A DNA stretch of 64,000 nt. Source: Morinoia aosen. Lineage: Eukaryota > Arthropoda > Malacostraca > Amphipoda > Talitridae. The first letter of the stretch is position 1. Every line of letters begins with the position of its first letter. Location: NCBI GenBank assembly GCA_030386875.1, contig CM059564.1, positions 65,205,936 through 65,269,935 on the forward strand. The letters are read 5' to 3'. Made by a program: the position numbers and the translations under genes. The notes below the pieces were generated by a model. The model saw only the letters and a list, made by a program, of their open reading frames with translations, was not told the DNA's origin and did no database searches. Of this stretch, positions 47,573 to 60,306 are shown piece after piece.

Positions 47573-50500
47573 CTACATTAAAATTTCTTCAATCACGGAA
47601 CCACTACGGAAATTGTGTTCAATTAGATCACGCTCGAGCACGCGAGTTTTTTTCCGCGGTGCGCGTGGCGTAATGCTGCGCTTGCTTGAGCGATTCGGAG
47701 CTTGACTATTGCACTGAGAATCCCCTTTTATTTTAGGCACTCCAATAGGATTTGATGTTTCAGAGGAAGCAGGCGGAAGTGAATTCGGAGCTTCGATATT
47801 GCTCGTATTCTGACAGTCAAGTAAATTATTCTCCTCGACGCCCTTGTCGTTGGAAAACTGACAACTAGCAACATTAGCAGGAGCATCAGTTTTTCCATCA
47901 CTTAAGATCACAATACTGTCGTCACTTGCGGGATCGCGTTCGGACGATAACTGTGTGTTTGCTTCATATTTGGGAACGAATCTGCTTGCTAAACTTTGCA
48001 GGTTTTCTTCGTCATTATAATCATGACGCCTACCACCTCTACTTGAGCTATCTTGCCTGGCATCTTTACCGTCTGCTGGGAACTTACGGCTTTTGTCAAC
48101 TAAATCAAACTCTGATGATTGATTGACATCATTGACAATCGACTCTTTGCCTCGGCCGTTTTCAAGTTGAGCAATAGGTTCACACTGATCAACTGAAACT
48201 GATGCTTTTATATCTGACACGGAAGATCTTGTATTTTGACCCAAATTACAATTACCGGCATCACCAAGAAAAGGAGAGCTAGCGCTCTTCTCATCAGCAG
48301 CTTCAAGGGCCCAAGACATTTTAAGATCGGAGTCGAGTGCGCGCTGTCGGACCTCAACGCCTGCTGCACTACCCCCACCACTGGAGTGAACATCAAATTC
48401 ATCAACTCTGCGAGGCATGTCTATCCCGTTTGCTTTCCGCATTAGAGCATTCTTTCGAAGTATCCTTGCTACAACACTTGCAGGATCATCATCTTCAACC
48501 GCTTCTACGCTGTTTTTGGGCTTGGTGCAACAACTTGATTCCAAAAATATTGGGGAGTTATGACTAGGGCGAACATTGTTCGCAGTGGCACCGCGGCAAA
48601 AATTCGAATCAGATGAGCGTAATGAACTTGCATAACTCACCTTGCCTGAGGTGGTCGCACGAGGTTTGATGGAGCTAAGCAGAGCCAGAGAAGCTCCCTC
48701 AACACTCGAATTAAAAAGGTCATCTTGAGAGTCGCCAAGTGAAGCCTTTTTGCATGACTGAGATGACTTGTCGGGAGCTTCTCTTTTACTCCCTGAAGCT
48801 GCATGGCGACTAACTGCACGATTTTTCGAAGTTTTCTCTCTCGCATTGCTCATCACATGATTTCGTGACTTAATTTCTTCATTTTCCTCATCCGTATCGC
48901 ACTTGGACACATCGTCCACATCCGTATCGTCATCATATTCGTCGCCGCTATTGTGGGTGCCCTGGTTTTGCGTTGCGCCGCTGTGGCTGATGACGGTGGT
49001 GTTGGGTCGATTCTTCCCTGCAGCAACAGCGGCAACTGAGCTTGAAGTAGCACCTGAAGTACAGGCGTCAGGGGCAGAGGACGGTCCTGCAATAATTCAG
49101 GAAGTGGTGAAAAGACGCACACGAGATTTTCCTTGTCCAAATCAAAAGGAATGTCAAAAAGTTTAAGTTCAATAAACGGAAATAAAAATTTTTTTACCAG
49201 CCTCACACGACAGAAGTTTTCAAGATGAGATAGTACTCAGTTTTAATGATATTGAGTTCAATTTTAAATTAATATATCAAGCACCATCACCAGAAAGTTA
49301 GCGTAATTGGTACTTTATCAACATTTCCATTACTTAGTGAAATAAATTTAGCAGACAAAGCTCAATGTAAATTACGAACAGTGAGAAGATTTTCTTCCTT
49401 GGTGTCTCCTTAGTATCTACTTGAGGAAATCGATAATAGTGGCGATTTTATATTACAAAAATACACGCTGAATTGATACTATAAAGAGCAGAATATCCAT
49501 AAAACTTTGGTCAAATAATCAGCAAATAACGTCGAGTAACAAAACGTTTTTTCTAACTTTAGCAGCAAATAAAAAGAATGAGTGCTGCGAACTATACATT
49601 TAACCCCATATTCAAAAAATTTTCCCATAAACATTCCCAACTTCATCAGAGTGTAATCACAACCGATGCACCACTCTTTACAATTTGTTCCACATAATAG
49701 GCACTACTCATACAATATTTTCTATGGCGCATAAAACGGCCACCAAGAGTGAGCCAATTTCTCTCACGCTAATGTTCCGTAGATAAATTACGTCAATGGA
49801 TTCCAAGTGAAGGCGCCCAAATTCAACAAAAAATATCCCTCGTTATGAGGAAGAAACAAGAAGTAAATTTCTTGTAGATTACACAAATATAAGATTTACT
49901 ATCAACTTGAACATTTAGCTTAAAAACATGCACTTTGGTCGCATTTGTCAGTAAAATGGCAAATAGGAAAGAAAAGGCACTAGCAAATTGCAAAACATAG
50001 CGAGTGTGGGACGGAAACATTTTCACTTTGAGACACTTTGCAATAAAAAAAATGAGAACACAGTTCAAAAAAATTACATTTTTAGAGTGTACTTAGAATA
50101 TCAATTAAGGTTTGCGATCTTCATAGGTTTTTCTACAACAATCTTGTGCTATCCCTGCGATGTCGTTACAATCAACACGTCCAAAAGTTTCATGCTAATA
50201 AAGCTAATGAACTATCATTTCAGAACAAACAGCTATTTTACCTGGAGAATTTTGCAGAGCTTCTTCCAGCTGCCGTATTTTTTCTTTCTTGGAATTAATA
50301 AGTGCACAAAACTTTGCATAACATTGCTGTTGAAACTTATCTTTTGCCTGTAAGCTCTCGTCAGCAAGGGCACGCGCCTTGACCACCTCTGGAATGAAGG
50401 ACATCAGACCTGTAGTTGGATTCAGCTATGCAAGCCAGACTCATAAAGACCATGTTCAACAACAAATTCTCTTAGTTCCTGTTTCAAACTATATTTTTAC

Positions 50501-53500
50501 TCAAACTCGAATCTATATTTTCCAACGTCAAGAACAAACCCTTTTAAGTTTGAGTGTTTGAAAACAAGGAACGCTACAACAATTACTATATCAACCTCCC
50601 TAACGCTGCCTCCACAGATGTATTGAAAACCACACAAATAACAGCTAAGTCAACACTCACGTATCGTTAGTTTTTTGTAGTTTCATGCGCTAGGGGCCAG
50701 CTTTACAACAGTTGTTCGACAATATTCCTCACCACAATACTTTTTTACGGTGATACAAGTGCAAGGAAAACACAAAACTTTAAGCTGAAAACTAGATAAG
50801 TTTTAGCAACTTGAAAAAGATAGAAGTATACCTAAAGATGAGAATGGCTGGTTGCTATAAATTTATCATTATTTAGACACAGAACGGAAACTGAAAACTG
50901 AGCTTAGAAAGAAAATGTTCTAACGTTCTACTTTGGGAAAATGCAGTAGAATAGCCCTCTACCACATAAGGTGAGCAGTTACATGGTAATGTTAACTAAT
51001 GACTCACACACACATTTCGCGGTAGGTTTAAGCATATATAGGGTGGAAGATCAGGACTATAAAAGTTTCACTAAACGAGTCAATACGAAATGATATCAAG
51101 TTCAATAAAATTTAAAGATAATTTGGCTGAGTTAAGCAACAATTTATTATTACCTATATTTTAGGCCAAAAATCATTTAGGAGTTATAATGATACGAACA
51201 AAAAATTAAGAAATTAATTATTTTATTTGAGGTACAATGTAGAACGTGTAAAAAATAGAATGAATGTTAGGTAAGTCTAAAGGTCACAAATTTACGGATC
51301 AATAAAACAGAGTTGGCCAAAAATTTCATAGCTTCATTTCTTTGTACTGCATTTTCAACTTACTGAATGTCATTAAAACTGAAACAAATTCATGACTGAG
51401 TGCTCAGTGCACATAACATACCATTTCTGCAAGAGCTTATAAGAAGCACAATAAGAATTCAGAGCTTATTTAATGGTCACTTGATTAATACTTTATGGAC
51501 TTGATTCATACTTGAGGCATTTACCAGGTGTGAGCACTGCGTACCTTGATGAAGATCAAATTTGCTAAAACGGAGAGGCCTAAAACAAAATGTAATGGCA
51601 AACATGTAAAAGATTAAGATTATAAGATAATTTAAGCCTCCCTAACCGCTACAAAAAAGAGCATATCAAAGAGAGGAAGGAGGAATGCACCATTTACTAT
51701 GGAGATAAGTGAATGAGGAATCTATGCAGAAGAGGCATAGAAACAGTAAGTTCAGAAAGAAGTTAATGAAATAAGATAAAAGTTGAAGAAGAAAGTCAAA
51801 GGTGCTGAAAAAAGACAGTAGTGCACTGAAAAAAGGTGGTTCTTAATATAACAAAAAAATTTTATTTCAACAAAAAGAAGGCCTACCTAACTCTCAGCTC
51901 AGGCCCTCACATTTTACACCTGGGAGCGTTAATTCCCACAGATACAATAGTTGTATCCCCATAAGGGGGGCAAACATGTATAAACAGCAATAGCAAATTG
52001 CTTGTAATAAGAAAAAATTTGCCAAAAGATATGTCGAAATGATCTCAAGATGACATCCTACACAACTTTGAAGACAGTTTTTTAGCAGACTTGTTTTCAA
52101 TTGTATTTAATCAAAGTATGCTGTTTATGAATCACATTAACATCCACACTCTATTAATCATCTCATTTGTAGAGGAGATGCTGTTTTGGCTATCAATATT
52201 CAAGAAGATCGACATCTTTAATAACATTGTGATGCAGCCCACTCTATTTTGGAATTGATTTTAGACCTACAAAAACATCCTCAAATGCTTTTGTGTAGCC
52301 ATATGGGAAATAGGGAACTCCTCCTGAGAAGCATTTCCATAAAGTAACTTAACGCACAAACATATGTCTAAGAAGACTTTTCGGCAAGAGCGACAAGGTC
52401 ATGCAATTAGGATGGAAACGAGCATCACATCATCTCATAGGCAAATAAGAACGGCCTTCCATATCATACAGTGCTCAACGCTCTTAGATATTTTTGGTAT
52501 TTAGTTCTTACATGCAAAGTTTGCCCTACTTTGACATTTAAAAGTTACAAGATACATTAAAATTCAGCATGGGACACAATACCCATGGAAAGAGTTTTTA
52601 CTGCCATCCACAACGCTATTGAAAACGGTGAGGGGCAGTGAAAGCTAGATGAAATAATAAGGGAAATTATACAGTAACTCTGCACAATTTCACCAATAAT
52701 CTTCAAAGCTTGAGCTTAGAAAATCTTTTTACATGAATTATACGCTTTCCATTTGACAAGTTCTTATGCACAACTCTGTAACTTTGTAAAGAATATGAAA
52801 AAGGGCAGTACAAAATAATCTTTCAGTGACTACTATAGGAATAAGAATAGAAAAGTACAATTCAAGATTGTAGTATTTCAAGTAAAATAATAACACTGAG
52901 GTGTGTGAGAAACCCCTCTCAATATAGTGTACAACTGTTGATCTGATTTAACAAGAAAGTTTATTTTACCATAATTTAGGAATAAATCACCAATACCAAA
53001 ACATTAACTTGAAAATATTTTTTTTTTAATTTACAAGTCACAATATACATAAAATATTAACTGCTTCAAATGTGTCTTACCTATAGGAAGAAAAATAAGT
53101 AAATTATAATTTGAAGAAAACTTCAGGGCTTTTAGAATCAATCTACACCAAAATTCCATACACTAAAAAAGTTGGTTAACTTTGCATCTAAGAAATGAAC
53201 ACTAAAAATCCTACCTAATGACCAAGTCATAAGCTGTGCTTCAACTCACTTTGTTTTAGATCAGCATTTGCTTTTTCAAGATTATGTATCTCGTCTTGAG
53301 CCTCCGTGTGCTTCAGTACTGATTCTTGCAGAAGTTCCCACACTGTTGATGAATAATTGCACTGCAAATAATAACCATATTTGTATTAAAATAAATTACT
53401 ATAGTGCAAGTAGTTCAAAGCTAAGATTAAACACTTACTAACAGACAGGAAAATTCTTGCTTCTAGTGCAATGAAATAAACTGGATTTGAATATAATCAA

Positions 53501-54232
53501 GCATGTTAAGGAATTCAAATTTTGATATAATTACCAATATTTACTTTGGATGGATTTACCCAGCATAATTCATCTGAAACTAATCCAATTAGACTCCAAA
53601 ATTAGAGTACACTTGGAACTCTGAAGATCCACAATAAGTTGAAGAATAGATTAGATAAGATTATACATTAAAATTAATGTATAATCTTATGTAATCTATT
53701 CTAATATATTCCCCCTAGCTACAGCAAAGGTATTTCAAAGAAAGGAAGAATGAAGGCCCAACTTGAAATGAAGTTAAAGGGATGCAGAGTCTATGCACAA
53801 AGTTAGTTGTCACACAATTAAATGGAAGGAAACAGCAAATTAAGATGGAAGTTTGTAAAACAAGATAAATGTTGAAGAAAGTAATAAGGGCTGAGAAACA
53901 GGACAGCAATGAACAAAAAACATATTGTCTATAAAGGAACAAAAAATTAATTCCATTTCAACAAAAAGAACGCCAGCCTAGCTCTCTGCTTGAGACCTCA
54001 TATTTTCTCTCTGGGATTGCAAATTCCCTTAGATGCAATAGATGTAAACCTCAGAAGAGGTTGCAGTAAAGAACAGAAACGAATTTACAGCAGCAGGCAC
54101 AAGGACACTGAAAGACAGCAAAATCATCATCAGTGTAGGTGAGGAACTTTAACACTGATGATCGTAGCTGACAATTTCAACTCATAATTAAAAACATCTA
54201 TACACTGAAAATTTAGGTATAATAGCAAAAGT

Positions 54233-54269
<37 letters not shown>

Positions 54270-56802
54270 TTGTAGGAGATAAAAGGTTTTTTATTAGCTA
54301 CACTGGAGTTTGCATTTCCTACTAAACTAAAAACATCAAAAGAAGCCAGTATCAAATTTAACTGACCTCTTCTAAAGGTATGGCACCTCTCTTGCCATAG
54401 ATCTGTTTGTCAGGAAAATATTGCTTCCAAGTCAACACTGATTTCTCCACTTGGAAAACATGCTCCTCATTGGTACCATTGCTGGGGGCACTTTCCTCCT
54501 TCACAGAACCATTCTGAGAGCTCCTAGGTTTGCTTTTCCTTTGCAATGCAAGCAGCAGTTGTTGGAGATATTCTTCAGGTGTCAGTTTCAATCTTTGTGA
54601 CCACGTACTGACATATGGTGAGCTTCTTGATACCTGTGAAATTAGCATTAAATGATTATAACAAAGCAGTCTCATGAAAAATAGTTAATTATATCCCAAA
54701 ATGCTTAGATAATGCATTAATCAATCATTTATAAAAATAACTTCATTTACTAGTCTTGGTACCATACACAAAATAAGAGCATGTGCCAATATTTTCATTA
54801 ATAACAATGTATGTTATGCCACATCATGACCTAGTTCAACTTTTTAACAGCAACATTGATAACCATGTTTCTTTTCCACTGCCTTGCATGCACACAAATA
54901 TTTATGTATGCCTCTATCACTCGAGTGACTTAGTAAAACAACCAACCATCACCAGACATTTTTCTGCTCTGACAAGAGCCAAAGTTATCGCAGCCCCAAA
55001 GGGATAGTTAAAGCATGATAATGCATGGTAAACTGGACAAAAACAGCCCAATTTTGTAAACAATTTCATATAAGCTCATACATTTTCACAGTTAAGTTCA
55101 CTCTCATAACAATACAGATTTAATTGTTTTTAAATTTATATTGAACTTGAATACTTTATATGTAACATATATTCCGTATATCCCCCAAAAAACCGAACTG
55201 AGTTTTTATTTTCCCATATCAGTAGTAATCAGAAATCCCACATAATTTTGCTTGAAATTTAATGCTTATGGTATACTTATGATGGTATTACTGATGCGGA
55301 AAAATAAACAATCGGTTTGGGTTTTTGTGGGACTTACTGTATATGTCAATGCATATATATATATTATATATATTTGCATGTGTGTATATTTATCAATATG
55401 TACAGACCCTTGAAAATCAACATTTATAGTTTTTCAATCATAATTTGCACCATGTCTGCCATGCATAATCATACTTGGCTATGTCTTTGGGAAAGCAATA
55501 ATCTTATCCTCCATCAAAGCTATAAAAAAAATTTTGGCAATGGTTACAAGTCTATGAATTGTCACTTATGATGTGATGATAGACACATAAAAATGCATGC
55601 TAGGCAGCAAAAGGGAAGCATGAGAATTGATAATGCTTGGAAAAAACATGCTCTAAGAATTTCTCTTATATGTTTCAAGTGCACATACATTATTCAATTG
55701 CACTCAAAACATTTTGTGGAATATTGATTAAAAGTTGCTGAGCAAATTACGTGGAGCTTTCTGCTGCTCCAAAACAAATCAAAATACGAGAATGAGCAAA
55801 TATGAGATCATTTTATAATAATGGTGTATTTTTAATGTTGATCATTCTCCAGCTAAAACATTCAACTGGTACAAGTTGCTCAAAATTAAAGCTTATCAGA
55901 AGGAATAAATGGAATGATCATTAAAAAGAATAAACAAAATTGAGACAAAAATATATATAGAACATAGTTATATTCAACTGATATGAGCTTGACTGATAGT
56001 TCATGAACAATTTTGTTCCATAAATGAACAAGAATTTTACATTTGTGAGATCTAATTGAGCTGAAGCTTGCAGTAAATCTTTCTAATCCTATACCTACCC
56101 TGAATTCACTTATCAGTAACAACACAAGGAAAACAATAACCAGCAAGCATTACTTCAAGTGAAGAATGTTAACAGATGTAAAGAAGAAAGATCCTAGACC
56201 ACTTGAAAAAATAAGTATGAATAGAATTTCCAATCACTAAAGATTAGATTATAGGTTAGTTTAATCCTTCCTAGCCGCTACAAAAAAAGAGCTTATCGAA
56301 GAGAGGAAGGAACCATTTAGTATGGATATTATGTAATGTGGAATCTATGCAGAAGGGGCATAGAAAAAGTAAGTGGGGAAAGAAGTTCATGAAACAAGAT
56401 AAAAGTTGAAGAAGAAAGTAGTAGATGCTGAAAAACAGGACAGCAGTGAACCAAAAAAGGTGGTCCTTAACATAACAAAAGCATTTAATTTCAACAAAAA
56501 ACCTAAATTTCAGCTCAGGCCCTCATATTGTCCCCCTGGAAGCGCTAATTCCCATAGGTACAATAGTTGTCTCCCCCTGAGGGAATCCAATCACTAAAAT
56601 GCATGCAAATAAAATAGGACAGTTATGAACTTGCTGATTAAAACTTGATAATTAAATACTTACTCACCTTGCTGCAGAAAGCTTTTTCTGGCAGCAATAC
56701 AGTTAGAGTAAAATCACTTTGGTTAAAATTATCATCAGTGTGGATAAAAATTTCAGATGCAGCATTTTGAATAGAATTATTTTTCACAAAGGATAAAACC
56801 AT
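47573..56802 (-). CDS. XRCC4: XRCC4 (non-homologous end-joining scaffold)
   Basis: This is a complete gene of five exons: 56802-56668, 54633-54367, 53361-53250, 50388-50242 and 49086-47573. All are in phase with GT-AG sites, giving 724 residues. XRCC4 holds DNA ligase IV through its coiled coil and pairs with XLF through its head to bridge broken ends. The head covers residues 1-134 (FTLTVLLPEKAFCSK, WSQRLKLTPEEYLQQLLLAL). The coiled coil covers about 135-220 (WELLQESVLKHTEAQDEIHN, then YAKFCALINSKKEKIRQLEE, close to human ALVLNEKKTKIRSL). The tail has DEYDDDTD...CDTDEENEE (human YDESTDEESENQ) and SQDDLFNSS (human SPEDLFDEI). It is far longer than human XRCC4 (about 336 residues): the single last exon encodes about 500 Ser/Asp-rich, probably disordered residues. 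These include SIVILSDG flanked by acids, a likely SUMO-interacting motif near residue 610, and a basic PRAPRKKTR near the end, a possible nuclear signal. Confidence 0.82.
51609..51968 (-). mobile_element. R350 retroposed repeat, copy 1
   Basis: A 360-bp repeat in XRCC4 intron 3, flanked by a 12-bp direct repeat GGCAAACATGTA (597-608 and 969-980 in the 51 kb range). It shares GTGCTGAAAAAAGACAGTAG and TCTCAGCTCAGGCCCTCA with the other copies. I saw no tRNA-like A/B boxes and no long A tail. Confidence 0.85.
53641..53701. repeat. short palindrome
   Basis: AGAATAGATTAGATAAGATT... and its complement form arms of about 27 bases around an AATT centre, with one or two mismatches. It lies against the left end of R350 copy 2. 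Confidence 0.8.
53690..54055 (-). mobile_element. R350 retroposed repeat, copy 2
   Basis: The most diverged copy, in XRCC4 intron 2, recognisable by CAGGACAGCAATGAAC, TTTCAACAAAAAGAACGCC and TAGCTCTCTGCTTGAGACCTC. No target duplication was found. Confidence 0.7.
54236..54264. repeat. (TA)n microsatellite
   Basis: About 14 TA units in XRCC4 intron 2. Confidence 0.9.
56242..56585 (-). mobile_element. R350 retroposed repeat, copy 3
   Basis: A 344-bp copy in XRCC4 intron 1, flanked by the 13-bp direct repeat TCCAATCACTAAA (56229-56241 and 56586-56598). Same orientation as copies 1 and 2. Confidence 0.88.
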
Positions 56803-58276
56803 TGTAGAAGTAAAATCAACACAATGAAGTATCAAATGTCAATTCACCAAACTAAAAATAGAAAAGATAAACTGGTTTATACGATGCATTAAAATATTTG
56901 AAATGTTATATTTATATAAATCCAATCAAGTGTTAACACATGAGTAACCCTGAAAGTATCGGCCAATTTCACAATACTCATTATTCAAATTTATACTTGT
57001 TTAACACTTTGACTGCTACTACTAAACATCAAGTTCAACACCAAACTCAAATTTAAAGTCAATTGTAGTAAACAATTTTGAAAATACCAAACATATACTA
57101 GATTGTGCCTTCATTTAGTTTTGATTAAATATTTATGAAAATTGAGTTTTTGACTACTGGTCGGTCAGCAGCATTATGAAAATTACTTCTGTGTACCACC
57201 AGTGGCACACGTCACAGTCAAAGTGTTAAACACAAGTAGATGATAACCTTGCCAAAAGACAAAACACTAGGCACTTTCTAAATTAATAGAAAGAATATTA
57301 ATACAGTCCACTGATGTGGAATGTATTTATGTTCATTATTTCCAATCCAACAAAATAAAATTCCAAGGCCAATAATTTGAACACACTGATTAAGCAGAAA
57401 TCATAGTTGGAAGGACTTAAATAAAAATTAGCCATCCATATTTCAGAATTAGAGGAAATAAACAAATTATGAACTGAAAATAAATTAAATTATATAAAGA
57501 ATAAATTATGAACTGAAAATACCTAGGACCTTACCAAAAAAATTTAAGAATGATTGGCAAATTTTGAAATTAACAATTTTTCTAGATTCCAACCATGCAA
57601 AAAATGCACATTGCATACCATCAGCTCAGAACTTTGAAATTTTTAATGATAATTCATGTGACATGTGGATAATTTTTTGGTCCTAAATTTAACAAGTGAG
57701 AATTATGAACCTACATCATAGTCATTTCCACTAATACTAAGGCAGCCCACCCACTCATGCAATGCAATTGGTATGTAGCTTAGCAAAATTGCACAGTGCA
57801 TTTGAAAAACCGGTAGGAATAGCGTTCTGCTGACTAGCTCACCACCCACTGAGGCGATCCAACTCCTGCCTTCACTCGTTCTCATTTGTGTGTCATACCA
57901 AAATGCAACATGTGGTATTTTTTGTGCGACAAGGTGATGGTCACTAGCTTCCGTGCAGTTTGACAAAACATCATTTTGGTTTCATATTGATGAATATAAC
58001 AATAATTAAGAGTGAATTAATTATGTGAATGCAAGGAATTTTTCTTCTAAAAGTGATGCATTCTAAGGCAACAGCGTGAGGTAGACAATCTTGTTTACAA
58101 TATGGTATAATGTTGCTTTTCTCATATATAAGCAATAATTGGTATAAAACATCATAGCACAAAAAAAAATTCTTAAAAGTTCCAAAACCCACAACTAAAA
58201 AAGATATTTAATTGTCATTCTAAATGCCAATTGACATGAGTAGGCTTAATATTATTTCTATGCAATGCTTTAGGAA
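56803..58276. other. XRCC4 upstream region
   Basis: This region holds the XRCC4 promoter side. 57715-57965 is GC-richer than its surroundings and has an 87-codon minus-strand frame with no family resemblance. It may be an end or promoter of the neighbouring Harbinger element. No other gene was recognised. Confidence 0.4.
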
Positions 58277-60306
58277 ATGAAACACAAGAGAAAAATTGAC
58301 ATGCCTTGTTCAGGAACGATCAGTGCTGTATGATCCAAGTGATGTGCTGTACCACAACAGAAACTGCCAGGATATGTGGTGGCAACAAATAGCAAATAGA
58401 GAGCAAATGTGCATCACAAGTGAGTTAAAATTTCCTATTCATTGATTTTCCACAAGAATTTATTCATTTCATATAATTGGTAATAAAACAACTTTGTGTT
58501 AAAATTTTTTTATTTGTGAAGCGCTTTAACTGCCATTTCCATGGCATTTTTGGTAATTACCTAAAATGGAATATTATTAAGCAATTTATACCCCAGCATG
58601 CTCTTCTTGTGATGGCGATTTTCCAGCTTCGCTAACAAAGAAGTCTGTGAACTTTTCTCTGAGTGACAGCGCATCACCTGACGGTCTCTGATTAATTGGA
58701 GCAAGATTTGTAACCATGCTGCATTGTTCAGCAGGCTCATATTGTTGAGGTGAATACTCCTTTCCTTCTCTCCGACAAATAAAATTATGCAGAATGCAGC
58801 ACGCTTTCACAATTTTTGCAGCAGTTACTGGTTGACAGTTCAATTGCTTTGCTAAGCACTGAAATTTAGAAGTCATCATGCCAAACGCCCATTCCACACT
58901 TTGCCAAGCTTGAGAATGTCTGTAGTTATAAATTTGCTTTCGATTATCTAAATCTACGTGAGGATGAGGTCTGAGAAGATTGTCAAGCAGTGGGTACGCT
59001 TCATCTCCTATAAATACAAATGGAGTTTTAACCTGGCTGTTAGGTAAATTTTGGGGTTGTGGCAGTGGAATAGTTTTCTCCAGTACAGCCCTCCCAACAG
59101 CAGAGTGCTTAAAAACAGCTGCATCATGGTGCCTTCCGTAATCACCAACGTCAATGGCAATGAAGCATCCCTCTGCATCTGCTACACCCTGTAGCACTAT
59201 TGAAAAGCACTGCTTGTTGTTGTCATACAATGAACCAGATTTGGATGGACATTTGACAAGAATGTGGATACCATAAATGCTGCCTGCACAGTTTGGAAAT
59301 TTACATGAGTTATGGAACTGTTCTGCAATATTTTTGTATCCTTGCTCATCTGGTACTGGCATCTCTGTGACTTGCAAAGTTTCCCAAATTGCATCACAGA
59401 CTTGACCAATGACACGTCTGACCGTTGTTTCTCCCAACCTGAACTGATGGTGCAGCGAGACAAATGACTCTCCCGTGGCCAAATACCTGCAAAGAAAGAA
59501 TATTAATATAGTCTATTGTATAATGTCTGCAAACAAGAAATAATGTCATATATTTTTGATACTAGTATCCCATTTATCAGAAGAAAATGCTCCCATTAAA
59601 ATATTTACCTTGTTTCTACAGTTCCAGAAAAAAAAAGTCGCAAAATTTGGGAACAGCTTTCAACAGGCATCTCAATGAGTAAAAGAATCTGCCAGTTGGA
59701 TCAGGTGCAGTAAAGAGAAAATCTCAGTAGTATTTGAAGGAGCACATGGGCTTCTTGATCCCATACCTGAAGCCTGCTCTAATGTCTAGTAACTTCTGTG
59801 CTAATGACAATATTGACAACTTCCAGGAGAATTCTGAGGTTGTAAATGCAGAGATGCTAATGCAAGAAACAGTACACACAAACTCGCGCAAAGGTACGGA
59901 AAAGTCTGCGTTCATGTTGATGACGCGATCCTCAAATATTTACCATCAATATCTGAGGATTCACGTGCCAAAAAATAAGATCATGATGACCCGGATTTCA
60001 TTTCCTGTAGAGTTTACTCCCAGAAATAATGTTGTTGAGAATTGACAAAAAACAAAATTCCAAATGGAGACATTGTCACTTCTAGACGCCTACTTTGTAA
60101 CAATGAATTCTGACTTCACAAGTGATCAGTATCAACAAAACAAAGCCCCAGAATCTTATCCCAATTATGCATCAGACTACAGCAGCATGCCACATCAATG
60201 CTATCACAAAATAGCTGCGGGAACGTCTGCAGACCCAAGATGCTCAACAGTGAATAATGATTGTTTTATTGAATGTGCACTTAATTTTTTTAAAAAGCCT
60301 CTGTGA
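58277..60306 (+). pseudogene. MADF-domain partner of the Harbinger nuclease, broken
   Basis: Exon A (58277 or later to 58419) reads CLVQERSVLYDPSDVLYHNR then MWWQQIANREQM, the first half of a MADF DNA-binding domain. Exon B (59621-60306) continues in matching phase: QNLGTAFNRHLNE, KNLPVGSGAVKRKS, YLKEHMGFLIPYLKP, then a tail with QKTKFQMETLSLLD. Three in-frame stops interrupt it (59680, 59728 and 60043; the second replaces the usual Trp before YLKEH). The likely ATG at 58277 is one base out of frame with the domain, so a frameshift in the short A run after it is probable. In this superfamily the partner binds DNA and imports the nuclease. This copy cannot make a full protein. Confidence 0.72.

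Noticed and set aside
57703-57966. 87-codon minus-strand frame upstream of XRCC4
   Set aside because: No family resemblance; its openness is explained by local GC-rich composition.
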